Assembly (NCBI GenBank): GCA_905236675.1
Contig: CAJOND010000033.1
Coordinates: 1 to 43,380, forward strand
From: Candidatus Rifleibacteriota bacterium
GTDB lineage: Bacteria > Muiribacteriota > Ozemobacteria > Ozemobacterales > Ozemobacteraceae
DNA: 43,380 nt
Direction: 5' to 3'
Of the stretch, positions 9,641 through 17,352 are shown one piece after another; the first letter of the stretch is position 1; each line of letters begins with the position of its first letter. The notes under the pieces are model-generated. The model saw only the letters and a program-made list of their open reading frames with translations, ran no database searches and was not told the DNA's origin. The position numbers and the translations under genes were made by a program.

Positions 9641-10714
9641 ATGGAAAACTGCACATTAAAACCTGAGTTGTTAGTTAAGTATTTAAAGGCAAAGATGAAC
9701 AATGAAAAAACAGATGTTTCACAGGATGTAATTGAACATGTAGAAAACTGTGAAGATTGCAAAGCAATAATAGAAAATCCTAGAAAATCTAAGATGTATA
9801 TTAAACTGCATGATTCTATTGCTAAGCTTTCAAAAATAGAAGCTTCTATCCCACAATTTTCAAAGGATGATAAAATCCAGTTTGGTCAGATCTGGAAAAT
9901 AGCTAAGAAGTATTCTTCTCCTTCTGAAAACGAAGGTAGATTTGTCGAAAAAACAGCAGTTGAGTTTGGTATTGTAATAGATGATACCCCAAAAGGAATA
10001 CTTATTGCTCCTGTATATATGAACTACAACAATCAAGAAATTGATGCTGACCAGGATATGATTATTGATGCTCCTTCAACACCGCTTTATATGCCGATGC
10101 TTGTTGAACTGTGGAATATTGTGGAAGTTGATAAAAACGACTTTTTAAAATTCTATGGTGAATTGAGAGAACATAACAAAGAAGAATTGCATAAAAAGCT
10201 AACATTAAATATAAGAAGTTTTTTACGCTATAAAAAATTGTCAGAAACAGTTTCTTTCTTTAGAAAAGCAGAATTGTTTAAAATAGAAGGTATTTTTTCC
10301 AGGCCTAATGAAAACTCTTCAAGTATTCTCGAAAATGTAATAAAAAAAATTAAAGGTATTATGCCGTCTATACCTTCTATTTTAGATTGTATTAAAACTA
10401 GTCTTTGCGTTGGTGTTTTTAATCCTGGTTTTGCCAATGCTTTTGGTGCTGCAGATGATGCTATTAAAATGAGAAATTTGAAAGAATTATATGAAAAATA
10501 CATTTTGCCTAAAATAAAAGAATTGGAAAACAAGGTAGAGGCTCAACTGACTAAGGATAGTATAATTCTGCTTAGAACAGATGGAAAGCAAGAAGAATTT
10601 GAAATAAATGTTAATGACAAGAAAGAGTTCCTTAGTAAAGAAGGTATGTTTGAACTAAGGTATGAAGATATTTTATACCTTGTTGATAAAGATTTTATTA
10701 TTAAACTAAGGTAA
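9641..10714 (+). CDS. ZAS zinc-finger anti-sigma-like protein, first paralogue
   Basis: 357 residues. The N-terminus carries Cys4, His33, Cys37 and Cys40, the C...HxxxCxxC zinc site of ZAS anti-sigma factors; the same four positions are used in the paralogue at 16288-17349. Residues ~80-150 begin FGQIW and form a predicted beta-barrel seen in other ZAS proteins and reminiscent of MazF/SH3 folds. A helical C-terminal half ends in a strand-rich segment. There is no clear transmembrane helix, so it is probably cytoplasmic. AAGGAG at 9628-9633 overlaps the end of the sigma-like gene, so the two are coupled. The likely role is binding and inhibiting the partner just upstream, with release on a signal (inference). 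Confidence 0.7.
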   Translation: MENCTLKPELLVKYLKAKMNNEKTDVSQDVIEHVENCEDCKAIIENPRKSKMYIKLHDSIAKLSKIEASIPQFSKDDKIQFGQIWKIAKKYSSPSENEGRFVEKTAVEFGIVIDDTPKGILIAPVYMNYNNQEIDADQDMIIDAPSTPLYMPMLVELWNIVEVDKNDFLKFYGELREHNKEELHKKLTLNIRSFLRYKKLSETVSFFRKAELFKIEGIFSRPNENSSSILENVIKKIKGIMPSIPSILDCIKTSLCVGVFNPGFANAFGAADDAIKMRNLKELYEKYILPKIKELENKVEAQLTKDSIILLRTDGKQEEFEINVNDKKEFLSKEGMFELRYEDILYLVDKDFIIKLR

Positions 10715-10719
10715 GGTTT

Positions 10720-13425
10720 ATGCAATCAGAATCTAATAATAAATCATTTAAGGAAGACAATAATTACTTCATACAATGGATGGCCTCTGATTTTGAAGAT
10801 ATTAATTCTAACGATAAAATCAGACAAACCTTAGATCGTTGGAAGGCAAAAAATCCTGCCTATAAAAACGTTGGGTATGGCAAATCAGATCTTTTAGACT
10901 ATTGTCGCTATTTGGGACTTGGTTCTGTTGTTCTTAAAGCTGCAAAACTTAATCTTAAAATCAGCCGTGCTGTATTTACCGCAGAACACTCTCGTTTGTC
11001 TTTTGATGGTAATTTAGGATGGTCAAAGAACGAATCTTTAGAAATACTAAGAAAAGCTAATGATAATGGTTTGTTAGAAGATGTGCCTGAATTTATAATA
11101 AACCAATTTGAATCTAAAATTAGAGCTGATAAAAACATAATTAATCTAGATAATAAAAGCATCGTTTGGTTTCCTATTGTTGACTTAAAAACAGATATGG
11201 TAATGTTCGATGCTTGTTATTATAATAAGATGAAAGGAAAAGCCTCTTCCTGCTATGCTTCAGCTGGTGTAACTAATGGTAATTCAAACGAATTAGCATT
11301 GCTGATTCAAGAATTTATTAGTTCGAGATATTGTAATAAGAGAATTTGGAGACAATATATTGCTACAGGTACTCTCATTTCTTCTGAAGATTCATTTAAA
11401 GTTGGCAAAGTGGACAAAATAATACCAAAGTTAAAAGCAGCTTTAGATTTTGGTATTATAGACATCTTTGCTCCACTAGATAATAAAGAAGAATGTGATT
11501 TGTGTAAGGTTTTATATGAACATCCTCATTATCGAAATATTCATTGGGTAGATAATATAAAGGAAGTAACAAAATTAATTCACCGACAATTCGATAGAGT
11601 TTATTTCATAAAGCCAGATAGTATCAATAACGACGAATTTGCTCGGCAGATATATCAGTCAACGCTTTCAGAAGAAAACCATAAGCTTCAAATTACTGAT
11701 AATTCTGAAAAAGTGAATGAAAATAAAATTCAATCAACTAATACCTCTAAATCTATTAGTAATGATTCTATAATAGTTGAGTATGAAAATAGAATAAGCA
11801 AAATAAAAGAATATTTGGCTAACAATGATAAAAAATCTGCCTATCTTGCTTATGAAGAACTTGAAAAGGCTTGTAAAAGTCTTTTGGAAGAAGACGATAA
11901 TCGTTTCTTTAAATCCAAGTATTATAAAATAAAGTGTTTATACTTTTTGTTCAAGGATAAAGAATTATATAGTGTTGAAAAGTTTTCTTCAGAATTAGAA
12001 GCTTTTGTTTCAAGATTTGAAAAATCGAAACGAATAGTAGATCTCAGATTGATTGATTTATTTTCTTTGGTATGTAGGCATTACGTTAATAAGTTATTTA
12101 GAAATTACAAAAATGGTATTGAAAGTTTTAATGCTATTTATGATATTTACAAAAGAATAGTTTATGAAGATGACCCAAATTGTATGGAGTTGTGTAATTG
12201 CTGGGTTGATATTTTAGTTTTTTATCGTTTTAGAGTTATTAACCATGGAACAGTTGGAAATTTTATAGAACATGGTAATTTGTTATATGATGTTTTACCT
12301 GACAAATCTGATATAAAAGAAAGACTTGTAAAACTTCTTATTGAAATGGCATATTTTGCAAATGATTCTAAACTTTCTAATGAAGTAGATTTATTGTTAA
12401 ATAGTCCTTCAATAAAGGTCAAAGATACTTTTGTAAAAAATATCAGAGAAATAACAGAAAAAAATAACATCTTATATGAAATTGTCAGCCAATTTAGGCA
12501 TGAAACCAAGTCGACTCTAGCTAATATAAATCGATGTATTAAAAAAATTGATGAATTTTCCTGTAATGAAGATGATAATACTTATTCTGGCCAGATTCGA
12601 TCTCATTGCGATATATTAAAATCTAATGTTCAAGATTTAGTTTATATTATGGACTTTATAAGCAATAGAAAACCTAGTGGAGATGATTTTGTAGAAATCA
12701 GTATAAAAGAATTGATTGATGATTATATTAAAAACAGTGGTCGCCCTAAAATCTTCAAAGTAAGAACCTTGTCAAAAAATAATGGTCTTACTTTTCCTAT
12801 AGTCAAAAGTTATTTTTTTATAGCTCTGAACAATTTTATAAAAAATTCTTTAGAAGCTTATAAAGAAAACAAAATTGCCAAAAATAAGCAGAAAATAGAG
12901 TTTATTATTGATTATTCCAGCAATAGATTAATTATTCAAGACCATGCTGGTGGAATTAAAGTGAAAGATAGAGAAAAAATTTTCGAACATTATTTTTCTA
13001 CTAAAACTGATATGCAACCTAGTGAATCTGAAATGGAGTATAAAACCGAGCAAGAGATTGTCTCGCTATCTCCATCTCCATCAGCTTCAGCATTATCATC
13101 ATTGTCGGCATTATCATCATCATTATCAGCATTATCAATATTAACTCCTTTTTCGCCAGTATCCAGATTGTTAACTCCTTTTTTGTTGCCAACAATCAAG
13201 GTTGTTGAGCAAACTGCATTAAATTCTATGGATACAGTTAAGAAATCTACAATAACGTCTACCAAAACAGTTAAGAAACCTATATCGCGGCCTTCCCACA
13301 AAAATGCACAATCAAGAGGTATAGGAATGACACAAATAAAGAAAGCATTATCTATACTGAAATGTTCTTTTGGATTTGCTGAAGAACAGCCTTCTGATGG
13401 CACTGCTTTTTATATACAATTTTAA
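10720..13425 (+). CDS. Lon-like domain fused to a histidine kinase with a repetitive ATP-lid insert
   Basis: 901 residues, 5 nt after the ZAS gene. Residues ~145-290 resemble a Lon (S16) proteolytic domain: a GxS site at NGNS189NELALL, then IATGTLI, then PKLKAALDFGI with Lys237 where Lon has its catalytic lysine, then IDIFAP and IHWVDNIKEVTKLI. Residues ~350-560 are helical, possibly TPR-like. The kinase core has the H-box FRHETK (His594), the N-box NNFIKNSLEA, the G1 box DHAGGI (741-746), the F-box FEHYFSTKT and the G2 box RGIGMT (866-871). Between the F- and G2-boxes, where a short ATP lid is normal, lie about 102 extra residues rich in Ser, Ala, Leu and Thr. No transmembrane segment is seen. 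The kinase call is firm. The Lon call is a motif-level inference. Confidence 0.75.
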   Translation: MQSESNNKSFKEDNNYFIQWMASDFEDINSNDKIRQTLDRWKAKNPAYKNVGYGKSDLLDYCRYLGLGSVVLKAAKLNLKISRAVFTAEHSRLSFDGNLGWSKNESLEILRKANDNGLLEDVPEFIINQFESKIRADKNIINLDNKSIVWFPIVDLKTDMVMFDACYYNKMKGKASSCYASAGVTNGNSNELALLIQEFISSRYCNKRIWRQYIATGTLISSEDSFKVGKVDKIIPKLKAALDFGIIDIFAPLDNKEECDLCKVLYEHPHYRNIHWVDNIKEVTKLIHRQFDRVYFIKPDSINNDEFARQIYQSTLSEENHKLQITDNSEKVNENKIQSTNTSKSISNDSIIVEYENRISKIKEYLANNDKKSAYLAYEELEKACKSLLEEDDNRFFKSKYYKIKCLYFLFKDKELYSVEKFSSELEAFVSRFEKSKRIVDLRLIDLFSLVCRHYVNKLFRNYKNGIESFNAIYDIYKRIVYEDDPNCMELCNCWVDILVFYRFRVINHGTVGNFIEHGNLLYDVLPDKSDIKERLVKLLIEMAYFANDSKLSNEVDLLLNSPSIKVKDTFVKNIREITEKNNILYEIVSQFRHETKSTLANINRCIKKIDEFSCNEDDNTYSGQIRSHCDILKSNVQDLVYIMDFISNRKPSGDDFVEISIKELIDDYIKNSGRPKIFKVRTLSKNNGLTFPIVKSYFFIALNNFIKNSLEAYKENKIAKNKQKIEFIIDYSSNRLIIQDHAGGIKVKDREKIFEHYFSTKTDMQPSESEMEYKTEQEIVSLSPSPSASALSSLSALSSSLSALSILTPFSPVSRLLTPFLLPTIKVVEQTALNSMDTVKKSTITSTKTVKKPISRPSHKNAQSRGIGMTQIKKALSILKCSFGFAEEQPSDGTAFYIQF
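13009..13314 (+). repeat. Low-complexity insert with short tandem units inside the kinase ATP lid
   Basis: Within the kinase gene, 13076-13140 is built of short units around tca-gca-tta-tca, coding for Ser-Ala-Leu-Ser repeats. Two related TTAACTCCTTTTT units follow near 13141 and 13169, and then two Thr-Val-Lys-Lys segments. The reading frame stays open throughout, so the tract is tolerated. The insert replaces the normal ATP-lid loop of about 10-20 residues. Confidence 0.7.
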
Positions 13426-13437
13426 AGGAGGTTTAAA

Positions 13438-14370
13438 ATGAGTAAAAATTATAAAGTAATTTTCATGGACGATGAAATAAACGATTCAAAACAATTAGTA
13501 GTGCAAGAGGCTTGCCAAAAATTAAGAGAAGAATTTACATTATATTCTTTTGATAATTTATCAGATACGAACAATTTTTTCGAAAATAATGTTGTTGATG
13601 CTGTTGTATTAGATATTAATATGAAAGATGGCAATGGCTCGATTTATAATAAAATTAGAGGCACCGATGTTGCTAATTCTTTCAAAAGAAGAGTAAATTC
13701 TTTGCCAATTATAATTTTTTCAGCAGCAGGTGATGAGCGTGACTGGTTCAAATTGTCTAAATATGGCATACATGCTTATATAGATAAATCTAATGAACAT
13801 GCTATAGAAGAATTAGTTAATCAGTTAAAAGATTTGGCGAATGATAAAGAGTTTAAGCAAGACACAAGAAACAAACGTGATTTGTGTCATAAAATCAGCA
13901 TAATCAGAGATAGCAATACCTTAAATGACTTTTATGTTCGTTATATAGTAAAGAAATGCCAAGGTGAAAGGTTAGATTATGACATATTTGAATGGAATGA
14001 TATAAAAAATAATTTTGATGTGTCTAAATTTGTTTCATATGATTCGCTAATATGGCTAATTTCTCAAGATTTTGATTTTAGACGAAAAATAGATAATGTA
14101 ATATTAGATAAAATATGCAGTCTGTCACCATTCCCGAATGTTATCATTGGAGCATTTGACTCGGATTCAAATGGTAATAAGAATGAAAAGATTTTGATTA
14201 ATATATTGAATAAACATCCTTTCAGAATAATAAATCTAAATGATGGCGGAACCTTTGCAGGTGAAATGGGAGAAGCTTTAGACTCTGCTATTGCCTGGTA
14301 TGGTAAAAAAGAAGTCTGGGGCTGTTCTCCAGATGATATTGACGAAGATTTTGACGATGATGATTATTAA
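13438..14370 (+). CDS. Response-regulator-like receiver with an unrecognised C-terminal domain
   Basis: 310 residues. Residues 5-135 are a complete receiver domain: acidic pocket Asp11/Asp12, phosphoacceptor Asp59 in VLDINM, switch Ser95 in FSAAG and Lys117 in YIDKS. It is therefore a likely phosphate acceptor for the upstream kinase. Residues ~140-300 contain no helix-turn-helix. They look like an alpha/beta domain (SLIWLISQDF, VIIGAFDSD, FRIINLND) and the protein ends in a very acidic tail. The output is probably protein interaction or an enzymatic activity, not DNA binding. AAGGAGG at 13425-13431 is a strong ribosome binding site 6 nt before the start. Confidence 0.8.
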   Translation: MSKNYKVIFMDDEINDSKQLVVQEACQKLREEFTLYSFDNLSDTNNFFENNVVDAVVLDINMKDGNGSIYNKIRGTDVANSFKRRVNSLPIIIFSAAGDERDWFKLSKYGIHAYIDKSNEHAIEELVNQLKDLANDKEFKQDTRNKRDLCHKISIIRDSNTLNDFYVRYIVKKCQGERLDYDIFEWNDIKNNFDVSKFVSYDSLIWLISQDFDFRRKIDNVILDKICSLSPFPNVIIGAFDSDSNGNKNEKILINILNKHPFRIINLNDGGTFAGEMGEALDSAIAWYGKKEVWGCSPDDIDEDFDDDDY

Positions 14371-14390
14371 AAGAATATTAAGCAATCATT

Positions 14391-15074
14391 ATGACTGATA
14401 TAGATGTTAATTGCTCTGTAAACAAGTGTAATTCAGAGTATAAACAAAAAAATATTATTATAGAAAACAATGTAACTATTGATAATACCGATTTGGATAG
14501 ATTTGTTATTATTGGCCATGATACGATAATCCGTAATTCTTCTATTCAGCTAAGATCTTCTATTGGTCATAATTCTTATGTTTCTTGTTCAAAAATAGGA
14601 AAATATTGTTCAATTGCCTATTACAACATTGTTGGAGCCCCAATTCATTCAATAGATTCAGTTACTACTAATTCTTTCTATTTGAGAAAAAAATTCGGTC
14701 TTTGTGAAGAAGATACTTTTATTAAACAACCAGATGTTTGTATTGGGAATGATGTTTGGATTGGCTGCAATTCCGTTATCTTAGCTGGAGTAAAAATAGG
14801 AGACGGTGCTATAATTGGGGCTGGTTCTGTAGTAACCAATGATGTATTACCTTACGAAATAGTTGGTGGTGTTTCTGCGAAACATATAAAATTTAGATTT
14901 TGCGAAGAAACAATAAGACGTTTGGAAGAAATAAAATGGTGGGACTTTCCAGATGAAATCATGAAAGAAAATATTGAATTATTTTCTCCCTTAATAAAGC
15001 TAGACGAAAATCCAGATATATTACATAAACTGGAAGTTCTTTCCCAAAAAATAAATAGCAAAAAACACACTTAA
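14391..15074 (+). CDS. Hexapeptide-repeat acetyltransferase (CatB/Vat-like)
   Basis: 227 residues. Left-handed beta-helix hexads run from about residue 20 and end in IGNDVWIGCNSVILAGVKIG and GAIIGAGSVVT, followed by the C-terminal helix EIKWWDFPDE typical of xenobiotic and polysaccharide O-acetyltransferases. It transfers acetyl from acetyl-CoA. It sits 20 nt after the receiver gene and before a terminator, so it closes the plus-strand arm. No good ribosome binding site is seen. The acceptor is unknown; a link with the glycan-type cluster at 69-7839 or with the signalling genes is possible. Confidence 0.85.
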   Translation: MTDIDVNCSVNKCNSEYKQKNIIIENNVTIDNTDLDRFVIIGHDTIIRNSSIQLRSSIGHNSYVSCSKIGKYCSIAYYNIVGAPIHSIDSVTTNSFYLRKKFGLCEEDTFIKQPDVCIGNDVWIGCNSVILAGVKIGDGAIIGAGSVVTNDVLPYEIVGGVSAKHIKFRFCEETIRRLEEIKWWDFPDEIMKENIELFSPLIKLDENPDILHKLEVLSQKINSKKHT

Positions 15075-15080
15075 ATAAAA

Positions 15081-15106
15081 AAGCTCTCTTAAAAGAGAGC
15101 TTTTTT
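15081..15106. terminator. Bidirectional terminator between convergent operons
   Basis: AAGCTCTC (15081-15088) and GAGAGCTT (15095-15102) form a stem around TTAAAA, with a T-run from 15101 on the plus strand and an A-run at 15077-15082 serving the minus strand. It separates the acetyltransferase from the DUF2157-like gene. Confidence 0.9.
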
Positions 15107-15124
15107 ATAATTTTATTCTTTTAC

Positions 15125-16222
15125 TTAAATAGGTAAGCTAAAAGTTTTTCTTATTTTGTCTTCTAGAGTTTTACAGTATTTGGAATACAATATGCCAGAG
15201 AATATTATTAACAATCCAAATCCAACTAAAACAATGGGGAAAAGAGCGGAATCTTTAAATACTTTGTAAGCAAGATGTCCTAAATATGACCAAAAACCTA
15301 TAGCTCCCCACACCATAAATACTTTTCTTTTTATTAGTATGCTTATAAACATATAGGCAATGCTAAATAATGCAGTTAAGAAATAAGTAAATTCATTATA
15401 CCAATCATGTCGCATTATTATTGAAATCATTGAGCCCCAAAGCATTGTAGCCCCAAAAATATATAACCAATGAGAAAAGTCTTCTGTATATTGCTTTTTT
15501 AAGTCTAATCTTACCGCAAAAAAAAGCATTATCAAAGCAAATACGCAGGAGGCAAAATTTTTCATTCCCCAGGTAGGAGCTACAAATCCTTGTCCTAATA
15601 AGAATGGCACTATATCCATAGATAGATACCACATAGCATAACAGATTGGCAAGGTAAGTAGTGGGAATTTCCTGAATTTTAAAAATACAAAACCAACAAT
15701 TATCGTAGCTAATTCCATAAACATATATCCACTACGTATAAGTATATGGAAATCTTTATACCTGGCGAGGTCTTCTGGTATAATTCCAACCAGTTTTTCA
15801 AATGACCATACAAATACTGGTGTAATACTTACTGCACAAACATATAATAAGCCACCTGGCGTTTTTTTATCTTTACCCCAAAGTGCATTACCAACTATAA
15901 CAAAAAGAAGAAAGTATAATATGGATGCAGCAAACAACATGAATGTATTTGATATACAAGCCAAATACCAGCCCATTGTTGATATAATTATAAATCCGCC
16001 AAAATAATACAGGAAATTCTCAATATCGAATTTTGGAGCATTATTGTTTATTGCTGTCGTATTTGAATTTTGCGCAGCAGTTTCTTCTGCTGCGATTGAA
16101 TTTTGTTCAGCAGATACTTTTTCGGTTGACGAATTCAAATATTTAATCAGCTTGTGATATGTCTCAAAAGAAATAATGCCTTCTCTATGGGCTCTTTGTA
16201 AATCATTCTCAGTAAAAACCAT
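15125..16222 (-). CDS. DUF2157-like polytopic membrane protein
   Basis: 365 residues. The N-terminal ~30 residues (NDLQRAHREGIISFETYHKL) form a small helical domain typical of DUF2157 proteins. An Ala/Asn-rich linker and about ten hydrophobic segments follow. It lies 65 nt after the second ZAS gene on the same strand and ends at the shared terminator, so it probably belongs to that operon. It could anchor the cytoplasmic sigma/anti-sigma-like pair at the membrane. The molecular function is unknown. Confidence 0.7.
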   Translation of the reverse strand: MVFTENDLQRAHREGIISFETYHKLIKYLNSSTEKVSAEQNSIAAEETAAQNSNTTAINNNAPKFDIENFLYYFGGFIIISTMGWYLACISNTFMLFAASILYFLLFVIVGNALWGKDKKTPGGLLYVCAVSITPVFVWSFEKLVGIIPEDLARYKDFHILIRSGYMFMELATIIVGFVFLKFRKFPLLTLPICYAMWYLSMDIVPFLLGQGFVAPTWGMKNFASCVFALIMLFFAVRLDLKKQYTEDFSHWLYIFGATMLWGSMISIIMRHDWYNEFTYFLTALFSIAYMFISILIKRKVFMVWGAIGFWSYLGHLAYKVFKDSALFPIVLVGFGLLIIFSGILYSKYCKTLEDKIRKTFSLPI

Positions 16223-16287
16223 ATTGATTCTCCATTAATAAGAAACAATAACGACACTTAAAACCAACAATAATAGCAACTCTTTGC

Positions 16288-17349
16288 TTAGCAAGAAATC
16301 TTAAATTCTTCTTCTGAATGAGAAGCAAAGTCTTCTAATTTAAGTTCTAACACATAGTTTTTGCTCTTAAATTCCTTTTTGCCTATAATGATGGTAAATT
16401 CTTTTTTTTCATTATCATTCCTACAGAAAAGAATAGAGTTACCCATTAATTCTGCAGAAATAGTGGCATTTAAATTTTGAACAACTGGTTTTACTCGTTT
16501 TTCATAGAAAAACATTAACTCATCATCAGATTTCTTTTCAGAAGCGCTAAAAGCACCTCCAAAAGCTAATCCTCTCGAAAGGTTTTCAACTCCGTCACCC
16601 AAAACTATATCTTTAAGTTTGGCGAAAAAGCTTCTTGAATCACTTGTTTCTGTAGCCTTTTCTTCTCTAGCAGAATAAGATTCAAAACCTAGATATTCAG
16701 TAAATCTATTTATTTCATACTTACGAAAAAATGCAGTTGTCTCGTTAGAGTATTTAGCATCTAATGCTTTTTCCCATTCATTTTTAAAGAAATTATACTT
16801 ATTTTCCAAAGAAGAAAAGTAATCTTCAGAAATACAGCCAAAATACTTAGACAAAGAAGATGCTTCAACCAATATACTATTCCAGCATTCTGCAAGCAGT
16901 GGCAGATAAAGAGAGGTATCTTCGGGTTTCAGAAGCATATCATCCTTTGAAATTTCTGACATTCTGTAATTTAAATAAAGAGGAATAGCTGCAAATTTGC
17001 CGTTGTTAAAACCATCTTCAAGAATAATTGCATATTCTATTTTTTCTATTTCCTTAAATCGTCCCTCTTTTTCAGAAGGAACACTTATTTTCTGGCAAAG
17101 CTGCCAAATCTGACCTTTTTGTGGCTTATCTGGCTTTGAAGGAATTTGAGTTGCTTCAGCAATCTTAACCATAGATGAATAAGCCTTAAGAAATAGCTTT
17201 GCCTTTTTAGGGTTTTCTATAAGATTTTTACAACTTTCACATTTTTCCACATGTTCTTTTAGAGCAGTAGGAATCTCAATAGAAGAGTCTTTTTGTTTTT
17301 TGCTGATATAATCAACAAGCTGTTTTGTAAAAGAATCACAATTATTCAT
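16288..17349 (-). CDS. ZAS zinc-finger anti-sigma-like protein, second paralogue
   Basis: 353 residues, aligning end to end with the protein at 9641-10714. It has the same zinc ligands Cys4, His33, Cys37, Cys40, the same GQIW motif (79-82) and SVPSEKEGRF, a shared TAFFRKYE / SFFRKAE segment, a Gly/Ala-rich patch (LAFGGAFSAS) and similar terminal strands. It starts 3 nt after the stop of the upstream sigma-like gene, which implies translational coupling and a complex with that product. No transmembrane helix is obvious. Confidence 0.7.
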   Translation of the reverse strand: MNNCDSFTKQLVDYISKKQKDSSIEIPTALKEHVEKCESCKNLIENPKKAKLFLKAYSSMVKIAEATQIPSKPDKPQKGQIWQLCQKISVPSEKEGRFKEIEKIEYAIILEDGFNNGKFAAIPLYLNYRMSEISKDDMLLKPEDTSLYLPLLAECWNSILVEASSLSKYFGCISEDYFSSLENKYNFFKNEWEKALDAKYSNETTAFFRKYEINRFTEYLGFESYSAREEKATETSDSRSFFAKLKDIVLGDGVENLSRGLAFGGAFSASEKKSDDELMFFYEKRVKPVVQNLNATISAELMGNSILFCRNDNEKKEFTIIIGKKEFKSKNYVLELKLEDFASHSEEEFKISC

Positions 17350-17352
17350 TTT

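Noticed and set aside
12990..13403. 137-codon minus-strand frame rich in Asp
   Set aside because: It is the antisense of the repetitive ATP-lid tract of the histidine kinase. It has no start signals and its composition is explained by the repeats.
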